DNA of 64,000 nucleotides. Source: Cryptomeria japonica. Its lineage: Eukaryota; Streptophyta; Pinopsida; Cupressales; Cupressaceae. Shown one piece after another: positions 35,772-48,211 of the stretch; the first letter of the stretch is position 1, and each line of letters opens with the position of its first letter. The DNA is taken from assembly GCF_030272615.1 (NCBI RefSeq), contig NC_081411.1:153313971-153377970 (forward strand), in the 5' to 3' direction. A program made the position numbers and the translations under genes. The notes under the pieces are model-generated. The model saw nothing but the letters and a program-made list of their open reading frames with translations. It searched no databases and was not told the origin of the DNA.

Positions 35772-37140
35772 GAGGATGGTAAAGTTATAAGGAACAAGGC
35801 TAGATTGGTTTGTAAAGGATATTCTCAAATGGAAGGAATTGATTATGGTGAGACATTTGCACCTATAGCTAGAATTGAAGTTGTTAGACTATTTATTTCC
35901 TATGTAGCTTATAAGAACTATATTGTTTATCAAATGGATGTTAAATATGCATTTTTGAATGGTGAACTTGAGGAAGAAGTATACATTGAGCAACCTGATG
36001 GATTTTCACTGACAGATGATAAATATATGGTTTGCAGATTGAAGAAAGCTTTATATGGACTGAAACAAGCTCCTAGAGCTTGGTATGCAAGATTGGATAA
36101 ATATCTTTTGAAGCTTGGTTTTACTAAAGGTGGTGCTAATAGTAATTTGTATTATAAGATCACTGATGATGATATTCTGATTATTGAATTATTTGTTGAT
36201 GATATCATTTTTGGAGGTGAAGACAAATTGTGCATGGAATTTTCTAACAATATGAAAAATGAATTTGAAATGTCCATGATCGATGAGATGAGATTCTTCT
36301 TAGGTTTGCAGATTACTCAAACTAACAAAGGCATTTTTATCTATCAAACTAAGTATCTGAGGGAATTGTTGAAGAAGTTTGGTATGGATAATTCCAAACC
36401 GGTAAGTACTCCTATGGTGACAAGTGAGAAATTTTCTATCAAAGATACTTCTACACTGGTAAATCCAACAAGGTATAAGTCTATGATTGGTGGTATGTTA
36501 TATTTAACTCATACTAGGCCAGATATTATGAATGCAGTAAGTATTGTTTCAAGATATCAAAGTAATCCTAAAGAAAATCATGAATGTGCAGTAAAGAGGA
36601 TATTCTGGTATTTGCAAGGAACAATAGAATATGGCTTATGGTATTCTAGAGATGATGATTTCACTTTATGTGCATATACAGATTCAGATTGGGCAGGTGA
36701 TACTGATGAAATGAAGAGCACTTTTGGTGGATCTTTCTTTCTTGGAAAGAAACTAGTTTCATGGATCAACAAAAAATAGTCATACATTTCTTTATCTACT
36801 GCAGAAGCTGAATATGTTGTAGCAGCAACCAATTGTACTCAAGTCTTATGGATGAAGCAAATATTGAAGGATATCAAGGTAAATTATAGTGAACTGGTAG
36901 TTATCTATTGTGATAACTCTACAGCTATTGACATGTCTAAGAATCTGCTATTTCACTCTAAGACTAAGCACATATCAATAAAGTATAACTTTCTGAAGGA
37001 AAAGGTAGAAGAAAAGGAATTCAAATTGGTTAATGTGAACACTAAATAACATGTTACAGATATATTCACTAAACCGTTGTTTAAGGAATCATTTGAGTAT
37101 TTGAGAGACACGTTAGGGGTTTCTGCCCCTCTGACATGTT
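35772..37140 (+). pseudogene. Copia RT and RNase H fragment, well preserved
   Basis: Open for 324 codons after the truncated start. RT blocks: [59 protein letters not shown], and the catalytic [10 protein letters not shown] with both Asp present. Then come [19 protein letters not shown] and RNase H with [14 protein letters not shown] at 36,777 (WINKK*SYISLSTAEAEYV) and another stop at 37,047 interrupt RNase H. It ends near IFTKPLFKESFEYLRDTLGV. 5' part, LTRs and primer sites are absent. This is the best copia RT in the window. Confidence 0.9.
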
Positions 37141-38040
37141 GGGTGAATATTTTGTCACTAACGTACCAATGACAAAAGATATGATTCACAAACAGCTATG
37201 TTGAGAAATTAATCTCTCCTATCATCAAGGGGAGGTTCCCTTTGAAATTTCTTCTCTAATTAACAAGAAACTAAAATCTGTGAGTAAGTTTCGGGCATAT
37301 AACTCTCTTTTTTCAGTGTCTATGTATTCTCCCTCCACTTTGTTACAATTATCTATCACTTTTGATACTTAAAGAATTGAACAAATTAATCCAATAAAAT
37401 ATACGAAAACTTACAATCAAGAAGCACAAATTCTTTCTTGAATGTAACACTAACTTAAACTAATTATCACAAATGGTAAGAAATCCAACTTGTAGCTCAA
37501 AGTCTTCAAGTTTACTCTCCCAATCCTTAAACTACAAGTATTAGCAGCAATACAAAGCCTAACACTAATCACTTAACATCAAAAAATTTCCCAAATATGC
37601 AAGGAGCACAAAGTCTATTTGCACAATTGGAAAGCTCTTTCATAAACTTTAACAATTTCACCAAAAGATTCAAGATCACAAAGAACAATTATGAGAACTA
37701 AACATAAGAATGATTCCAATCACAATCACAATCTTGAGTCCAACGCAAAGTTTGGAAACTACTGGGTTGCTATCTTTATTTCCTTGAATCCACTTTTTTT
37801 ACATCAAAATCACAAAGTCTTAATTGAGATAAAAATTTGGCAGAGTTTTGCTAAGCATAAAAAAGTAAATATTTACAAATGAGGGTCCTCCTTATATGGG
37901 AAAAAAGTGGAGAAAAATGTGGGCACAATTGACTAATTCAACTGCACAGTCCCACTTGACTACAACTATAGCAGAAAGAAAATATGTAGCTGTGAGAAAA
38001 CTTGCAGCATCTAGCTATGCAACTACATGAAAAGAAAATG
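37141..38040. other. Non-coding, possible element 3' UTR
   Basis: Contains AAGGGGAGG near 37,239, polypurine-like and at the right distance for the copia fragment, but no LTR start follows. The rest shows no protein similarity and may be 3' sequence of the antisense copy B. Confidence 0.4.
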
Positions 38041-41000
38041 TCAAAAAGGGGACACTTTATTCATATTTATCCTCCTCATTAGATTTGTGAAATTATTCAA
38101 ACTTATACGAACATAGGAAATTGCATCCTTAGCCTTTACATATTTCTTTTTACCATCTTTCAACATGGATGCAAGGACCTCAAAACTGACTTGAATCTCC
38201 AGTAACTTATCAAATGCATTTAGAGAGAAATCCTATTCCGTACAGTGATCCATTAGGGAAATAAATTCCTATGTGATGGCATCACTAGTAACAAGATTTT
38301 GATTGTCATCATATAGATAACAAGGAATGTGAGCAATTATGGCCGAAATGAGATCAATCTCATCATCACCTTCCTTCCTTTCCTGATCTAGCTCTGCAAT
38401 CATCAACCTTATTTTCTCTTTCTTGTGAGACAACAATGACAAGATTTGGATATAATTTTCTCTTGTTGGAACTACTTTATTCTCCACGAGGACGTCTATT
38501 CTGAAGTCCTCCATTTTGTTCCAAAGAGTTGCACTTTTCTCAATATCTTCAATTTCTTGAGACAAGGAAGTCTTAATACTTTGTATTTGACTTTGAATTA
38601 CTTCAAAATCAGCCAACAACTTAATTATTGAACTTAGAAGATGAGATCCTTCTAATTTCAATCATGCAATCCACTCATCTACTATTTGGCCCTTGACTCC
38701 CACCTGTTCAACCTTCTTTAGAGCCTTAGTATCTATTGAGGAACCTATAGGCTCGATTTCTTGGGAGGATTGTGTAACCTTAAGAAGAACACTGGTTAAT
38801 TGCTCACACTTTTGTTTTAACTCATTCTTCTCATCTATTTCCTGATCAAATCTTCACAACAAAGAGTTGAAAGTAGTTTGAGAATCCAACTTAACACTCT
38901 CATGTGTTTCCACTCCAAGCTCTACAGTTTGCATGGTGTAGTCTTCAGGTTGTATATTACCTTTATTCTTATCTGATGATGGTACCATGACCTCAACATA
39001 TTTCCTCTTAGTATCTGGATCTACTAATACCCAAGAAATAGTCTTTAGCTTTTTTGTACCTTTGGGTTTTGGGGGAACCAACTGTTCAAAATCAAACTCA
39101 TCCGGTGAAATTACCTACTTCTTTCTCTTGGGGGCTACTACCTCCATCCAAGGTGGTAATTTTGGGTTGGCGGGTGGAGTGGTATTGTATTGTCGAGTAT
39201 CAATTGGTATTTTAGAAGCAAACTGACTTGAACTCACAACGGTTGTGGATGTTGTTATTGGTATCAAGGCTGAAGTATCCAGTAACATGCCAGCTGATGT
39301 AGTAACAGTAGCTGCTACTGACACCCCTTCGGTTATAGCCATAGATGGGAGAGTGGAAGGTATAGTGGTGATAATCTCAGTACTTACAAGAGGTGGAACT
39401 TCTACTATGATCGTTGTGGGAGGTAAATTCACCATCTATTGTTCTGCCAATGCCTGCTCCATAGCTTTAGTAAAATCCAACATCGAGGATTCAATAGTGG
39501 ATGAAGGAATATCATCCAAATTGGAAAAATTGGATAATGTGAAAAATTGTTGAGTAGTCTATGATTGTGTCATTTCCATAGCTAACTCCTCAGCATCCAA
39601 TTCCTCATCTTCTTGATCTGAGTTAGATTCGACAGAATGGATAATCACCCTTGAATGGGTTGACACCTATGAGGTGGCGGGGATATTACTCTCACCGTGA
39701 TGTGTTGGTTCTTCAACTTGTGCTTCCTCTTGATGAGGAATTTCACCTTCTTTTGGTTCCTTTTCTTTCTCAGTCTCCTTAATAGACTTCTACTCTCTCT
39801 CTTTTGTGGTTGTCTCTCGCACTACTGAAGATGACTCACCTTTTTTAGATCCTTTAATTGTGAATTTGATTTTTGGTCCTTTTCCCTTAAATTGTGTTGC
39901 AGGGACTAAGGGTAGTGCTTGTTGATCTGCTTTGCTTTTGGTCCTCATTTTAGCCGTAGTTGTTTTACCAACTAGGCCATCACTATTATCATCATCACCA
40001 AAACTAGCAGGAATTTATTTCATTCTAAGCTTCTTCTTCAACTACCATGCATTGGTATTTGCCAAAATAGGAGAAATTCTTTGAGTAATAGATTTACTCT
40101 CCTTTTTTTACCATTGTACCGGTGGGAGTGGAGAATCAGCAATTTTTCACTCATAATAGACTGGGTCTATTATGTCATCAGTATCCTCCATGGTCATTAG
40201 GGTTGTAGCCAGATCCAGATTTTCAATCTGCTCTAAGGTAAGACGGCTGAAATTCATTCTCCTTATGTCTTCTTCATCCTAACAATCTGCCCATACATCT
40301 TCAAACCTAAAAACATGGGTGTAATTTCTTTTGAGCTTATTCTTCATGCCACAAAATTCTAAATTATTTCATGCTTTGAACCTCCTCATGGTATTCCATT
40401 ACATTTCCTCTTCCATGTTTTTAGCCTTGGGATTAGTCATAACTGAATACTGGCCAATAGATCCTGGGAACTTTAATCCGATCTTATGGGCTTGTGACTA
40501 CTTTTTGTGCACATAAATCAGTTACCGACATAGCTCCATGAGTATAATTTTGTCAGACGGATATCTTGGCAAAATGAAGGGTTATCTTGAGAAACATCCT
40601 ATTCGGATGTAAGTGAATGTAGGGAACTAAAGAAAAACACATCCAAAATGAGAAACCTTGTTATATGCTGCCTCTGACAGTCTCTTCTTCTGCAAGCCTT
40701 TATTAAACATACACTTTCATACAACAAATAAAGTGACATTGACTCTTCTAAAATGACTTCCTTGATTTTTGATCGTGAGTTGATCATAATAATCCCAGAC
40801 AGGTACCAACCTCCTGTCACCTTTTGTAGATAAACCTAGATATTGCCTCATGGAAGCGATTACATATACAAGGTATGAGGTCATATAGAATTTGAGTGCT
40901 ATTTTAACCTCCTTCAATTGTGCACAAAGTGCATCACTAATCTTCTCGCCCCAATCTATCTTGGTAGCTCCTTTCTTGATTATATTCATATAATAACACA

Positions 41001-41346
41001 TCCAGCTTTGAAAATAGTGAGAAGCTTTCAAACCCTTTACCCATGCCAACATGGTGACCATATCATTGTATTCCTCATTGAAGTCACTTCTATGGAAATA
41101 CTTTGGCCATCTTGAAGGGGTGGAATTTCTAGTAGCAAAGAGAAAAACTGTATTAATCACTTTCTTACATTTTACCTCATTTTTCTCAAAATATTCCTAA
41201 GCACTTTCCTAAGTAACGTCAGCCACTTCCTCAACTGGAGAACCCTTGAATACACTATTAAAGAAAACATTGTATAATATCATAACCACATTTTGATCAT
41301 CATCCTTCACTTGTCTTGTATTTGTTACTACTTATCAAGTTGCCAT
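38041..41346 (-). pseudogene. Unknown ORF2-like protein (copy B), about 1,100 codons
   Basis: From the ATG at 41,346 a single frame without frameshift reaches 38,041, broken only by about two dozen stop codons (TAG commonest, then TAA and TGA). The N-terminal third includes FHRSDFNEEYNDMVTMLAWV, IIKKGATKIDWGEKISDALC and KFYMTSYLVYVIASM. The last two resemble IVKKGMKIDLCEVLLKNLFE and KFGSLLVCMFVYF of copy C. The middle is Lys/Glu/Ser/Thr rich. The C-terminal 300 residues are coiled-coil-like (FEVIQSQIQSIKTSLSQEIE). I do not recognise a family. Its ORF1 and LTR would lie to the right but copy C's LTR begins there. Confidence 0.55.
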
Positions 41347-41349
41347 TAG

Positions 41350-42498
41350 TTTTACGTTCAAAGTTATTCTATATACTCTAGTCGGTTATCTCTACCGAAA
41401 TATTCAGTCGATATGCACAGTCTAGTCCGTTATTAAAGAAATTAGTCTCAGAGCGCAGTATGCACTGAGCTGTCTACCAAGTATCATTCCATGTCTACCG
41501 AGCAGCAAAGATGACACACTGAGTGAAACGTGTTACCAGATTCATTAAACCTGGACATACATATGAAAACGTGTTACAAGATCAATACACATCTAACCGT
41601 TATCACATTGGAAATTGCACTTAAAGATTGTGTATGATTTTGAGGTCATCTAACCAATGAAATATTTTGCATGGTTATTCATTCGATAAAACATGTTTGT
41701 AAGATCAAAGCAATGAATGGATCACTGACATAAGAGATCTATTTATACAACATGGATTAAGATTAGAAATATACATGTAGCATGATAGAAAGGAAGATAT
41801 AGAGATATATGAAGCAAGACATTTGAAAGCACTAAGTGTTATGACTGTTATAGAGACACAAAGGTCACCAAGAAGGAGTTCAGAGAACAGTCAAAGAACA
41901 GAGTAAACAGAAGGGTTTACTGAGTTACTATATGGGTTACTAAGGTATAGCATAAGCAAGGTAATCATATTTTGAGCACATAGAATCTGCTATAACATTC
42001 CAGATTTAAAGTTACAAATATTTGTAATGATTTTATTGTAATATTGTGAAGTTGTAAGAGAAACCTTTAATAGGGTAAAAGACTCTAATCAAGTCTATAA
42101 ATTGTAAAGCCTCTAACAAGGTGCAAAATTTATTTGAAGTGTTGTAAAATCCTTTAGCAAGTTCGAGCTAACAGATCTTGATACTCCTAACAAGGTAACC
42201 TATCAAAAATAGCTAAACATGTAGCTCTAACCGAGCAATCTTTATTATTGCAATAGTGAAGTTGTGGGTGCCATCCCCACCGCAGTTTTTCTCTCTAACC
42301 AAGAGTTTCTATGTAACGAAAATATATGTGTTATGGAGTGAATCATGTATGATTGTTATCTATTTGTTTTAGCTTTATATTATGTTACTGCACTATTTGG
42401 TTTATGCATAACAGTAAAGTTATTGTTGAAGAAAAGTTTTGAAGTACTGATTCACCCCTCCCCTCTTAGTACATTAGCTTTCCATATTGGGCCTAACA
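41350..42498 (+). repeat. LTR of copy C (5'), left end uncertain
   Basis: Ends GGGCCTAACA at 42,498, two bases before the primer site, with CACCCCTCCCC near 42,452 and AACAAGGT/ACCGAG words as in the LTR at 12,404. I could not find a clear TGTTGGC start; the boundary with copy B is placed where the copy B frame begins, so the LTR may be truncated. Confidence 0.6.
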
Positions 42499-42500
42499 AT

Positions 42501-42512
42501 TGGTATCAGAGC
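42501..42512 (+). other. Primer binding site, initiator tRNA-Met
   Basis: TGGTATCAGAGC, exact. Confidence 0.9.
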
Positions 42513-42560
42513 TTCAATCTTGGAAAAGGGTTTAACTGCCTAAAGAGAAAGATCTTATCA

Positions 42561-43788
42561 ATGGAAGGCTATAAACAATCTCGGAAGATTGTGTATCTAC
42601 AAGAAGAGTTGGATCATGCTAATCAAGTGATTGCAGACATGCAAAGGCAAATGCAAAAATCTCTGAAAGTGAGAAGAAGATTATCTAATGATTTGCAGGA
42701 CTCCCAAGAGTTAGTGGAACAAATTGGGACATCATCTGAGAACAGTATATCTGAAGAGACTGAAGAAATGATTGGAGTATTGAAAGAAAAGAACAAAGCA
42801 CTGGTTGATCAACTAAAAGCAATGAAAAGAGAACATGAACATTTCAGCACACAGATGATTGAAAATCTTGATGCATTGAGGACAACTGAGGATAAAGTAA
42901 GAGATCTAGAAAGAGAGAAACAACATCTTGAAGTCTTAGTATCTAATAAGAATGATGAAATCACAAAGATGACTGGAATTCAACAAAACCTGTTAGATCA
43001 ACTAGGTTATGCACATCATGAAGCAAATCTGAAAGATGGTGAGAATCAAGCATTGAAACTTGAAGTATCAAGGTTGACTGATGAACTTGAAATAAAGAAG
43101 AAATCTAAAGAAACTCTGAAGAAGAGTTATGAAGCATCAAAGATGTTGGATGAGCAACTGAATACAAGATGACCCAACAAAGATGCAGGACTCGGTTACA
43201 AAGGAAAAGACTCTACCGAGAAGGGAATTCATACTACCGAGAGAGGAGAATCATCAAAGCAAGTTGGAAACAAGAATAACATCAAAAGAAAGAAGTCTAT
43301 TTGCAACTACCGTGGAAATCAAGGTCACACTACCAACATGTGCCAAATCAGAAAAGGTAAGCAACTGAATGTCATTAAGTCCAATGGTTATTGTTACAAT
43401 TGCAATAAATATGGTCACACATCTAATCAATGTAGGACAAAGTCTGTTAACAATTATCAGAAGGTAAAATTCAAAGGGTTTTGTAAAAAATGCAATAGAT
43501 ATGGACGTAGTATCGAGAAGTGTTGGCTTAAGCAAAAGAACTATATGTGCTATGCACACCGAGCAAATGCTAGAGGTTACGGAACTCACACAAATCCTTA
43601 CCGACAGTTTTCTACAGTACCATGGGATTACAATACAAGGATATGGTGTGAATGTTGTAAGGTTTGGAATGAACAACCGAAGATCATGGAGAAATCCTGG
43701 TATGGCATGTTTTCACTGTCACAAAGTTGGACACTTGACTGGAGATTGTAGAGATCAACCTAGAAAAGACACTGAAGAAATAAAATAA
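42561..43788 (+). pseudogene. Coiled-coil, multi-zinc-knuckle gag-like ORF1 (copy C)
   Basis: From the ATG at 42,561 (MEGYKQSRKIVYLQEELDHA), 48 bases after the primer site, 203 codons of nearly continuous coiled coil are open to a TGA at 43,170, which fits a former CGA. The frame then continues through knuckles CNYRGNQGHTTNMC (second Cys now Arg), CYNCNKYGHTSNQC and CKKCNRYGRSIEKC (His now Arg). After a +1 change near 43,600 comes CFHCHKVGHLTGDC, and the frame ends at 43,788. Same architecture as copy A. It probably acts as an RNA-binding, self-assembling gag-like protein. Confidence 0.72.
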
Positions 43789-44426
43789 AAATTATAGATG
43801 ATTTGGAAAAAGAAGGAAATTGTGTCAAATGAAGAAAGCACCTTACCTACTGAGTTAGGTGCTCCTATTCCAAATTAATCAGTAAAGGTATGAAGGGACT
43901 GCATTCTCTCAAAGTTAAATCTTAACAGTTCCTATTTTATTATGTACTTAATTCAAAATCTGCATAATTAAGATGTAATAGTAAGTTTGAAATTCTATCA
44001 AGTCTTTTGGAGCACTTTATAAGAAACTTGTCAAGTTGGTGAATATAGGAAACCTGTCAAGCCGGTAAATGAAGGAAGTTTGATTACTCGGTTAAAGCGG
44101 AAAAAGGAAAGAAGGTTTAGTGGAACCGAGTGCATTTAATGTTTTTCACCTAACCTGCATGGAGCCCGATAAGGCATATTATGTACTTAAAGCATTTTTG
44201 CGGTCATTTTTACTTACCAAGTTTTTGAGAGAGCAGAGAAAAGAGAATATAAGGTGATCAAACCTCCTACAAAGAAAATTCAAGGTATTTACATCAATCT
44301 CAATGCATTGTTAAGTTGGTTTACCGATCCTATCAAGTTGCTATTATCTACTAAGTGTGAAGCGTCAATCCTTTGAAAATCCTAAAACCCTAAGGATCCT
44401 TTGTTAGCTTTTATCTAAAATCTACA
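43789..44426. other. Spacer between ORF1 and ORF2 of copy C
   Basis: About 640 bases with no frame. It ends GATCCTTTGTTAGC and a short A-rich stretch before the ORF2 ATG. Copy A has a shorter spacer of about 280 bases at the same place. Confidence 0.55.
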
Positions 44427-44987
44427 ATGGCATCTAAGATCCAAGATCCCATCGTTGTTAAGAATGTTGAGAATCCCTCACTAAAATACTCTTTGACTCC
44501 CAAAGTTGCATCTGAACCAAATGACATAATTGCATTTTCACTCATCGCGGATAGAGTGTTGTTAGTCGAGGATGTGAGATTATTCACCAAATATCGTGTT
44601 GAAGAACTCGGTAATGTTGAAATGAAAGACACCTATGATTAATTGTGAATAGATGGTAAATTGAATAGCAAGTATGAACACATTAAGATCAAAGGATTAA
44701 CTGAAGCCCTAACCTATCCCCGTGTGTTCAAACCCCAGTGGGTCAAGTTTGTTCTGAGCAGAGTTCACGATGATTTCATGTGGCTAGAAGAGCACCCATT
44801 TAAGATTTCCAAGGAAATCATTCATTTGATTACCGATTACCCTATTTATGATCATGCCCAAGCCCAAAAGATGATATCACCGAAGGAATTGATCAGTTTA
44901 ACTAGAGTGGAATCTGATTGCAGAGGACTAAAACTGAATAATGTCACTGATGAAGAACTAAAATTTGCCATTAGAGTAATAGGTTAC
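44427..44987 (+). pseudogene. Unknown ORF2 protein, N-terminal part (copy C)
   Basis: Starts MASKIQDPIVVKNVENPSLK at 44,427. Shared with copy A: LLVEDVRLF (A: LHVEDVRSF), VEELG (A: LEDLG), FVLSRVHDDFMWL (A: YVLSRIHDQFMWL) and KISKEIIHLI (A: KISKESIHIV). Stops at about 44,640 and 44,646. At 44,987 the 17.8-kb gypsy is inserted after VIGY. The frame resumes exactly at 62,770 when the element and one GTTAC are removed. Confidence 0.65.
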
Positions 44988-45475
44988 TGTAGTCACATAA
45001 ATCTGTCCATTTTAAATAAATGAATATTTCGTATTTATTTGATTAAAAATCCACTAACCATCAATTAATTAAATTAATATTTAATTAATTCATCCCCAAA
45101 CATTCTTCTATTAATTAAATAAATTATTCAATTTATTTTAATCAATTCATTAAACCAAATACAAATCAATTAATTAAATAAAATCTATTTATTTAATTAT
45201 ATCCCCCTATTCCTCTTTTAAATAAATTAAATAAAACATTTATTTAAATCATTATCCCCACCCCACTTGCATTTTCCTACAAATGCAACTTGCACACATT
45301 TATTGAAATAAATGAATTTTTATTTTAAATAAAATCCTATTTTTCCTCACCCACCAAATCCACTTACAAAATCTAATCCCCTTCTAGATTCTTATAAACC
45401 CTTCCTAATTAGCCTAATCCCTCCTCTAAACTTTGTCACATTCCTAAGCAAAGGGAAGTCACTTCTCAAAGCCTA

Positions 45476-45609
45476 AAAGTCTTTGATAGCCATTAAAGGT
45501 TTTCAACCTTCAACCACTTAAATCCTCAAAGTCTTTGATAGCCATTAAAGGCTTCCAACTTTCAACCACTTAATCCACAAAGTCTCCAATAACCATTAAT
45601 GGTTAACCC
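45476..45609 (+). repeat. 52-bp tandem repeat in LTR U3, 2.6 copies
   Basis: Units start at 45,476, 45,528 and 45,579 with AAAGTCTTTGATAGCCATTA; the third is shorter and more diverged. Same in the 3' LTR near 61,792-61,925. Repeated U3 blocks of this kind often act as enhancers; not shown here. Confidence 0.85.
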
Positions 45610-45964
45610 AAACCTTCCTACATGGTTAAAACATTTGTTTTGACTCAACCTCTACCCAACCCAAGGGTCTCATCAAGCCTTTAATGCTTTGACCATGATT
45701 ATCTCTTAATCATTTGCACAAAGGTTTATCCTTGGATTAACTCTTAATCCAGTGGGTAATCTTAATTTAGGCTTGACCCTTAGCCTCTAGATAACCATGA
45801 GGTCTTCTCAGGCCTTTAATGCCTCCAACCTCTTCTCTCAACCCAATCCTGTGTTGACACTTGCCACTATTTTATTGGTGCCAATTGTGCACATGGATCC
45901 CCAACTTTCAAGCTTGACCCTTGATTAAACCTTTCAATCTTGGCCATCCATTGCTCCATTTTTC

Positions 45965-45974
45965 CTATAAATAG
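45965..45974 (+). promoter_or_regulatory. LTR TATA box
   Basis: CTATAAATAG in the U3 part of the 5' LTR, preceded by TTGCTCCATTTTTC. The 3' LTR has the identical box at 62,281-62,290. Confidence 0.7.
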
Positions 45975-46450
45975 AGCCCATTCCTTCATAATCCAAATCC
46001 TAAAAACTTGTATGCATCTAAGCTATAGACATTTTAGAGAGCATTCTTAGCATAATCAATCTAACATCTTATCATTTTGGTTAAAATATATCATGTTAGC
46101 ATCACTAGCATAGTGTAGCTTTTTATTTCACATTCAAAGCTCAATACTACAATCTCAATCCTCCATAAGCATCCATAGTGCAAAAAGCTGCTGAGAGCTA
46201 CACTATTTTGGAACTTGGAGAGGAGAGGAACAAGGGAGAAGAAGCCAAGAGCATGTTAGGAGGCATTTGGAGATGCCTCATCGTATTTATCTTCCTAGTT
46301 AGACATTCTATCATGCCTTTTGTATCTCTTTTGATATGCTTGTGTAGGAAAGTGTTTGGTTTATGATTTCTAACACTAACAACTTGGCTTTTCTTCTTAT
46401 TTGTGTTGTGTTATCATTGACTAACCTGATCCTTTTTGCAGAGCATCATT

Positions 46451-46489
46451 TGGTGAACCTGACGTGAATCGAACACGCAACCTTCTGAT
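46451..46489 (+). other. Extended primer binding site, tRNA-Trp
   Basis: From TGGTGAACC through CGTGAATCGAACACG to CTTCTGAT, 38 of 39 bases match the complement of plant tRNA-Trp(CCA) from its 3' CCA through the acceptor strand, the whole T arm, the variable loop and into the anticodon stem (tRNA recalled from memory). The one mismatch is C to T at a CpG. The T-arm (CGTG stem, TTCGATT loop) is plain in the complement. Normal primer sites match 12-18 bases. Confidence 0.85.
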
Positions 46490-46545
46490 TTTTTTTTGTT
46501 AACTAACATGTTTGAATGTTGAACTTGACACACAGGTCGCGCTTC

Positions 46546-46695
46546 GGCGCTATGTAACACGTTTCAGCGCTACTGACAATTTTTCTTTTAGCGCTATTGT
46601 TTTCACAATAGCAATATTGTAAAAGTTTCGGCGCTGTTGAAATCTTTTTAGCGCTTTTGTTGTTATTCTAGCGCTATTGGAAACATTCTAGCGCT
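46546..46695 (+). repeat. 20-nt periodic AGCGCT array in gypsy leader
   Basis: AGCGCT or GGCGCT starts at 46,546, 46,566, 46,590, 46,630, 46,650, 46,670 and 46,690, with a decayed AGCAAT at 46,610. Steps are exactly 20 nt except one of 24. Consensus around each is TTCTAGCGCTATTG. It begins about 57 bases after the primer site. Confidence 0.88.
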
Positions 46696-46699
46696 TCTG

Positions 46700-48211
46700 C
46701 CTTTCTATAACTTTTGTCCAAAAACATTGAACATGACTAAACACCTTTAAGTAGTAGCCCACCTGTTCTATTGATTGAGGATATTTGAGATATAATTTAG
46801 TGAAAGAGCATAGATGGTTTTGCTCCCAAGATACTCATCATACATATTTCCTTGAGTAGAAACATAGCTTTTTGAAAAGTCACTTGTGGCTTGATAAAAG
46901 TGGTGACTCCCCCATCATAGGGATCATCTATTTGTTATGCTCGTGCAAGACTTAGTATATCACATCCTTACCTGCCACGGCGGGATTCATAAGGTATGTA
47001 GTACCAAAGCCGAAGAAATATCAAGATGTGGGCTAAATTTATCACAACTGGCCATTTGACCTTAGGGATAAAGAGTGTTTGAAGTGTGTTCGTTTTACAG
47101 ACCTAGTGCAAATTGAGCCGACTTCAGGCTTTGGAAATACACCTTAAAATAAATCTAAAGGAAGTGTCAAAAACAAGTCCAAGGATTGGGTTGATCTAGA
47201 CCCATACTCATTTGTGCCTTTGAGGCTACAATTTTGTGTTTGTGTGCTTGCTTTGTTTTCTTGTCAAAGAAAAATCAGAAAATCAATCCCAAAAACAAAG
47301 TATTCATCCAACATCTGTCAACACAACCAAAAATACCAAAAACAAAGTGCAAACAACACAAAGTCACAACATTTTATGACCATTCTTCACATCTTGCGAA
47401 AGAAGAAGTGTCATCAGAATATCAACTTGAAAAGGAGACCATTGAGCTCAAAGGCTTTGATCAAAAGGAGGAAATTCTTCTATATCAATCGACAAATCTT
47501 TGTCTCCCATAGATTCTTTCTACATCGCATGCGTCTATACCTTCAAGGCAAAAAAAATGAGTTTGATTCCGAATCATTGAACCGCAGAGCTTTTATGCAA
47601 TATAGAGCTCTGAGTTATCACAAAAACCAAGGAGGAAAGATTAATCCCAACTTCTTCCCAAACATCTGTATCACATACAACACAGCTCGAGAAATACCAC
47701 CAACACCTGAAAGGGAAGAGATAGAGTTTGTCCCATTTGTAACACAAAGTTTTTATTGAAGTTGAAAACATTTTCATCCATCATCTTATTCATACATCAT
47801 CACTTCATCATCAATCCATCCCAAAAACTCTCAAAACATTAAGAGGTTCTTGTCCCAAGATTCCTTTTTAGATATTGCTTGAAATCAAACACATCACATC
47901 ACTTTTTAGATTGTTTCTACATCTAGGATAAGCTCATCCTAAGAAACACATCTACGCAGGTTAAAACTAGTTCATGAGTGAATCCTCTCATTACTAGGTA
48001 GTCGGAATCTGTAACACATCTCAGATTTCTCTACACCTTATCACATCAAAACTTATCAAACAAACAAGCAATTCAAAGAAGGAATTTCGGTTACATCTAC
48101 CTTAAAGTGCTAGAGATCCCCATACAACACAAATCACCAACCATCAATCTTTCATTTCATCACCAACTCATCATCATCTTCAATCAACTTCAACACAAAC
48201 TTGCAAACAAA
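46700..48211 (+). other. Gypsy leader before gag, with a 181-codon open frame
   Basis: About 1.5 kb between the array and gag. An uninterrupted frame at 47,214-47,759 encodes a basic protein (MPLRLQFCVCVLALFSCQRK at the start, later NRRAFMQYRALSYHKNQGGK). Tat/Ogre elements may carry an extra ORF before gag, so it could be real, but I see no known domain. Other parts have no frame. Confidence 0.4.

Larger units (their letters stand above)
44988..46448 (+). repeat. Gypsy 5' LTR
   Basis: TGTAGTCACATAAATCTG to GCAGAGCATCA. The first 350 bases are rich in TTAATTAAAT words. TATA box CTATAAATAG at 45,965-45,974 with GC-poor surroundings; transcription would start about 30 bases further. Open frames inside (for example 46,178-46,366) occur in both LTRs and have no family similarity. 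Confidence 0.95.

Noticed and set aside
46178-46366. 62-codon open frame, repeated at 62,494-62,682
   Set aside because: Both lie at the same place in the two gypsy LTRs, so the duplication is that of the LTR; no protein similarity.
46451-46489. Possible antisense tRNA gene
   Set aside because: Only 39 bases of tRNA-Trp complement are present, ending abruptly in a T run, directly after an LTR; this is a primer site, not a gene.
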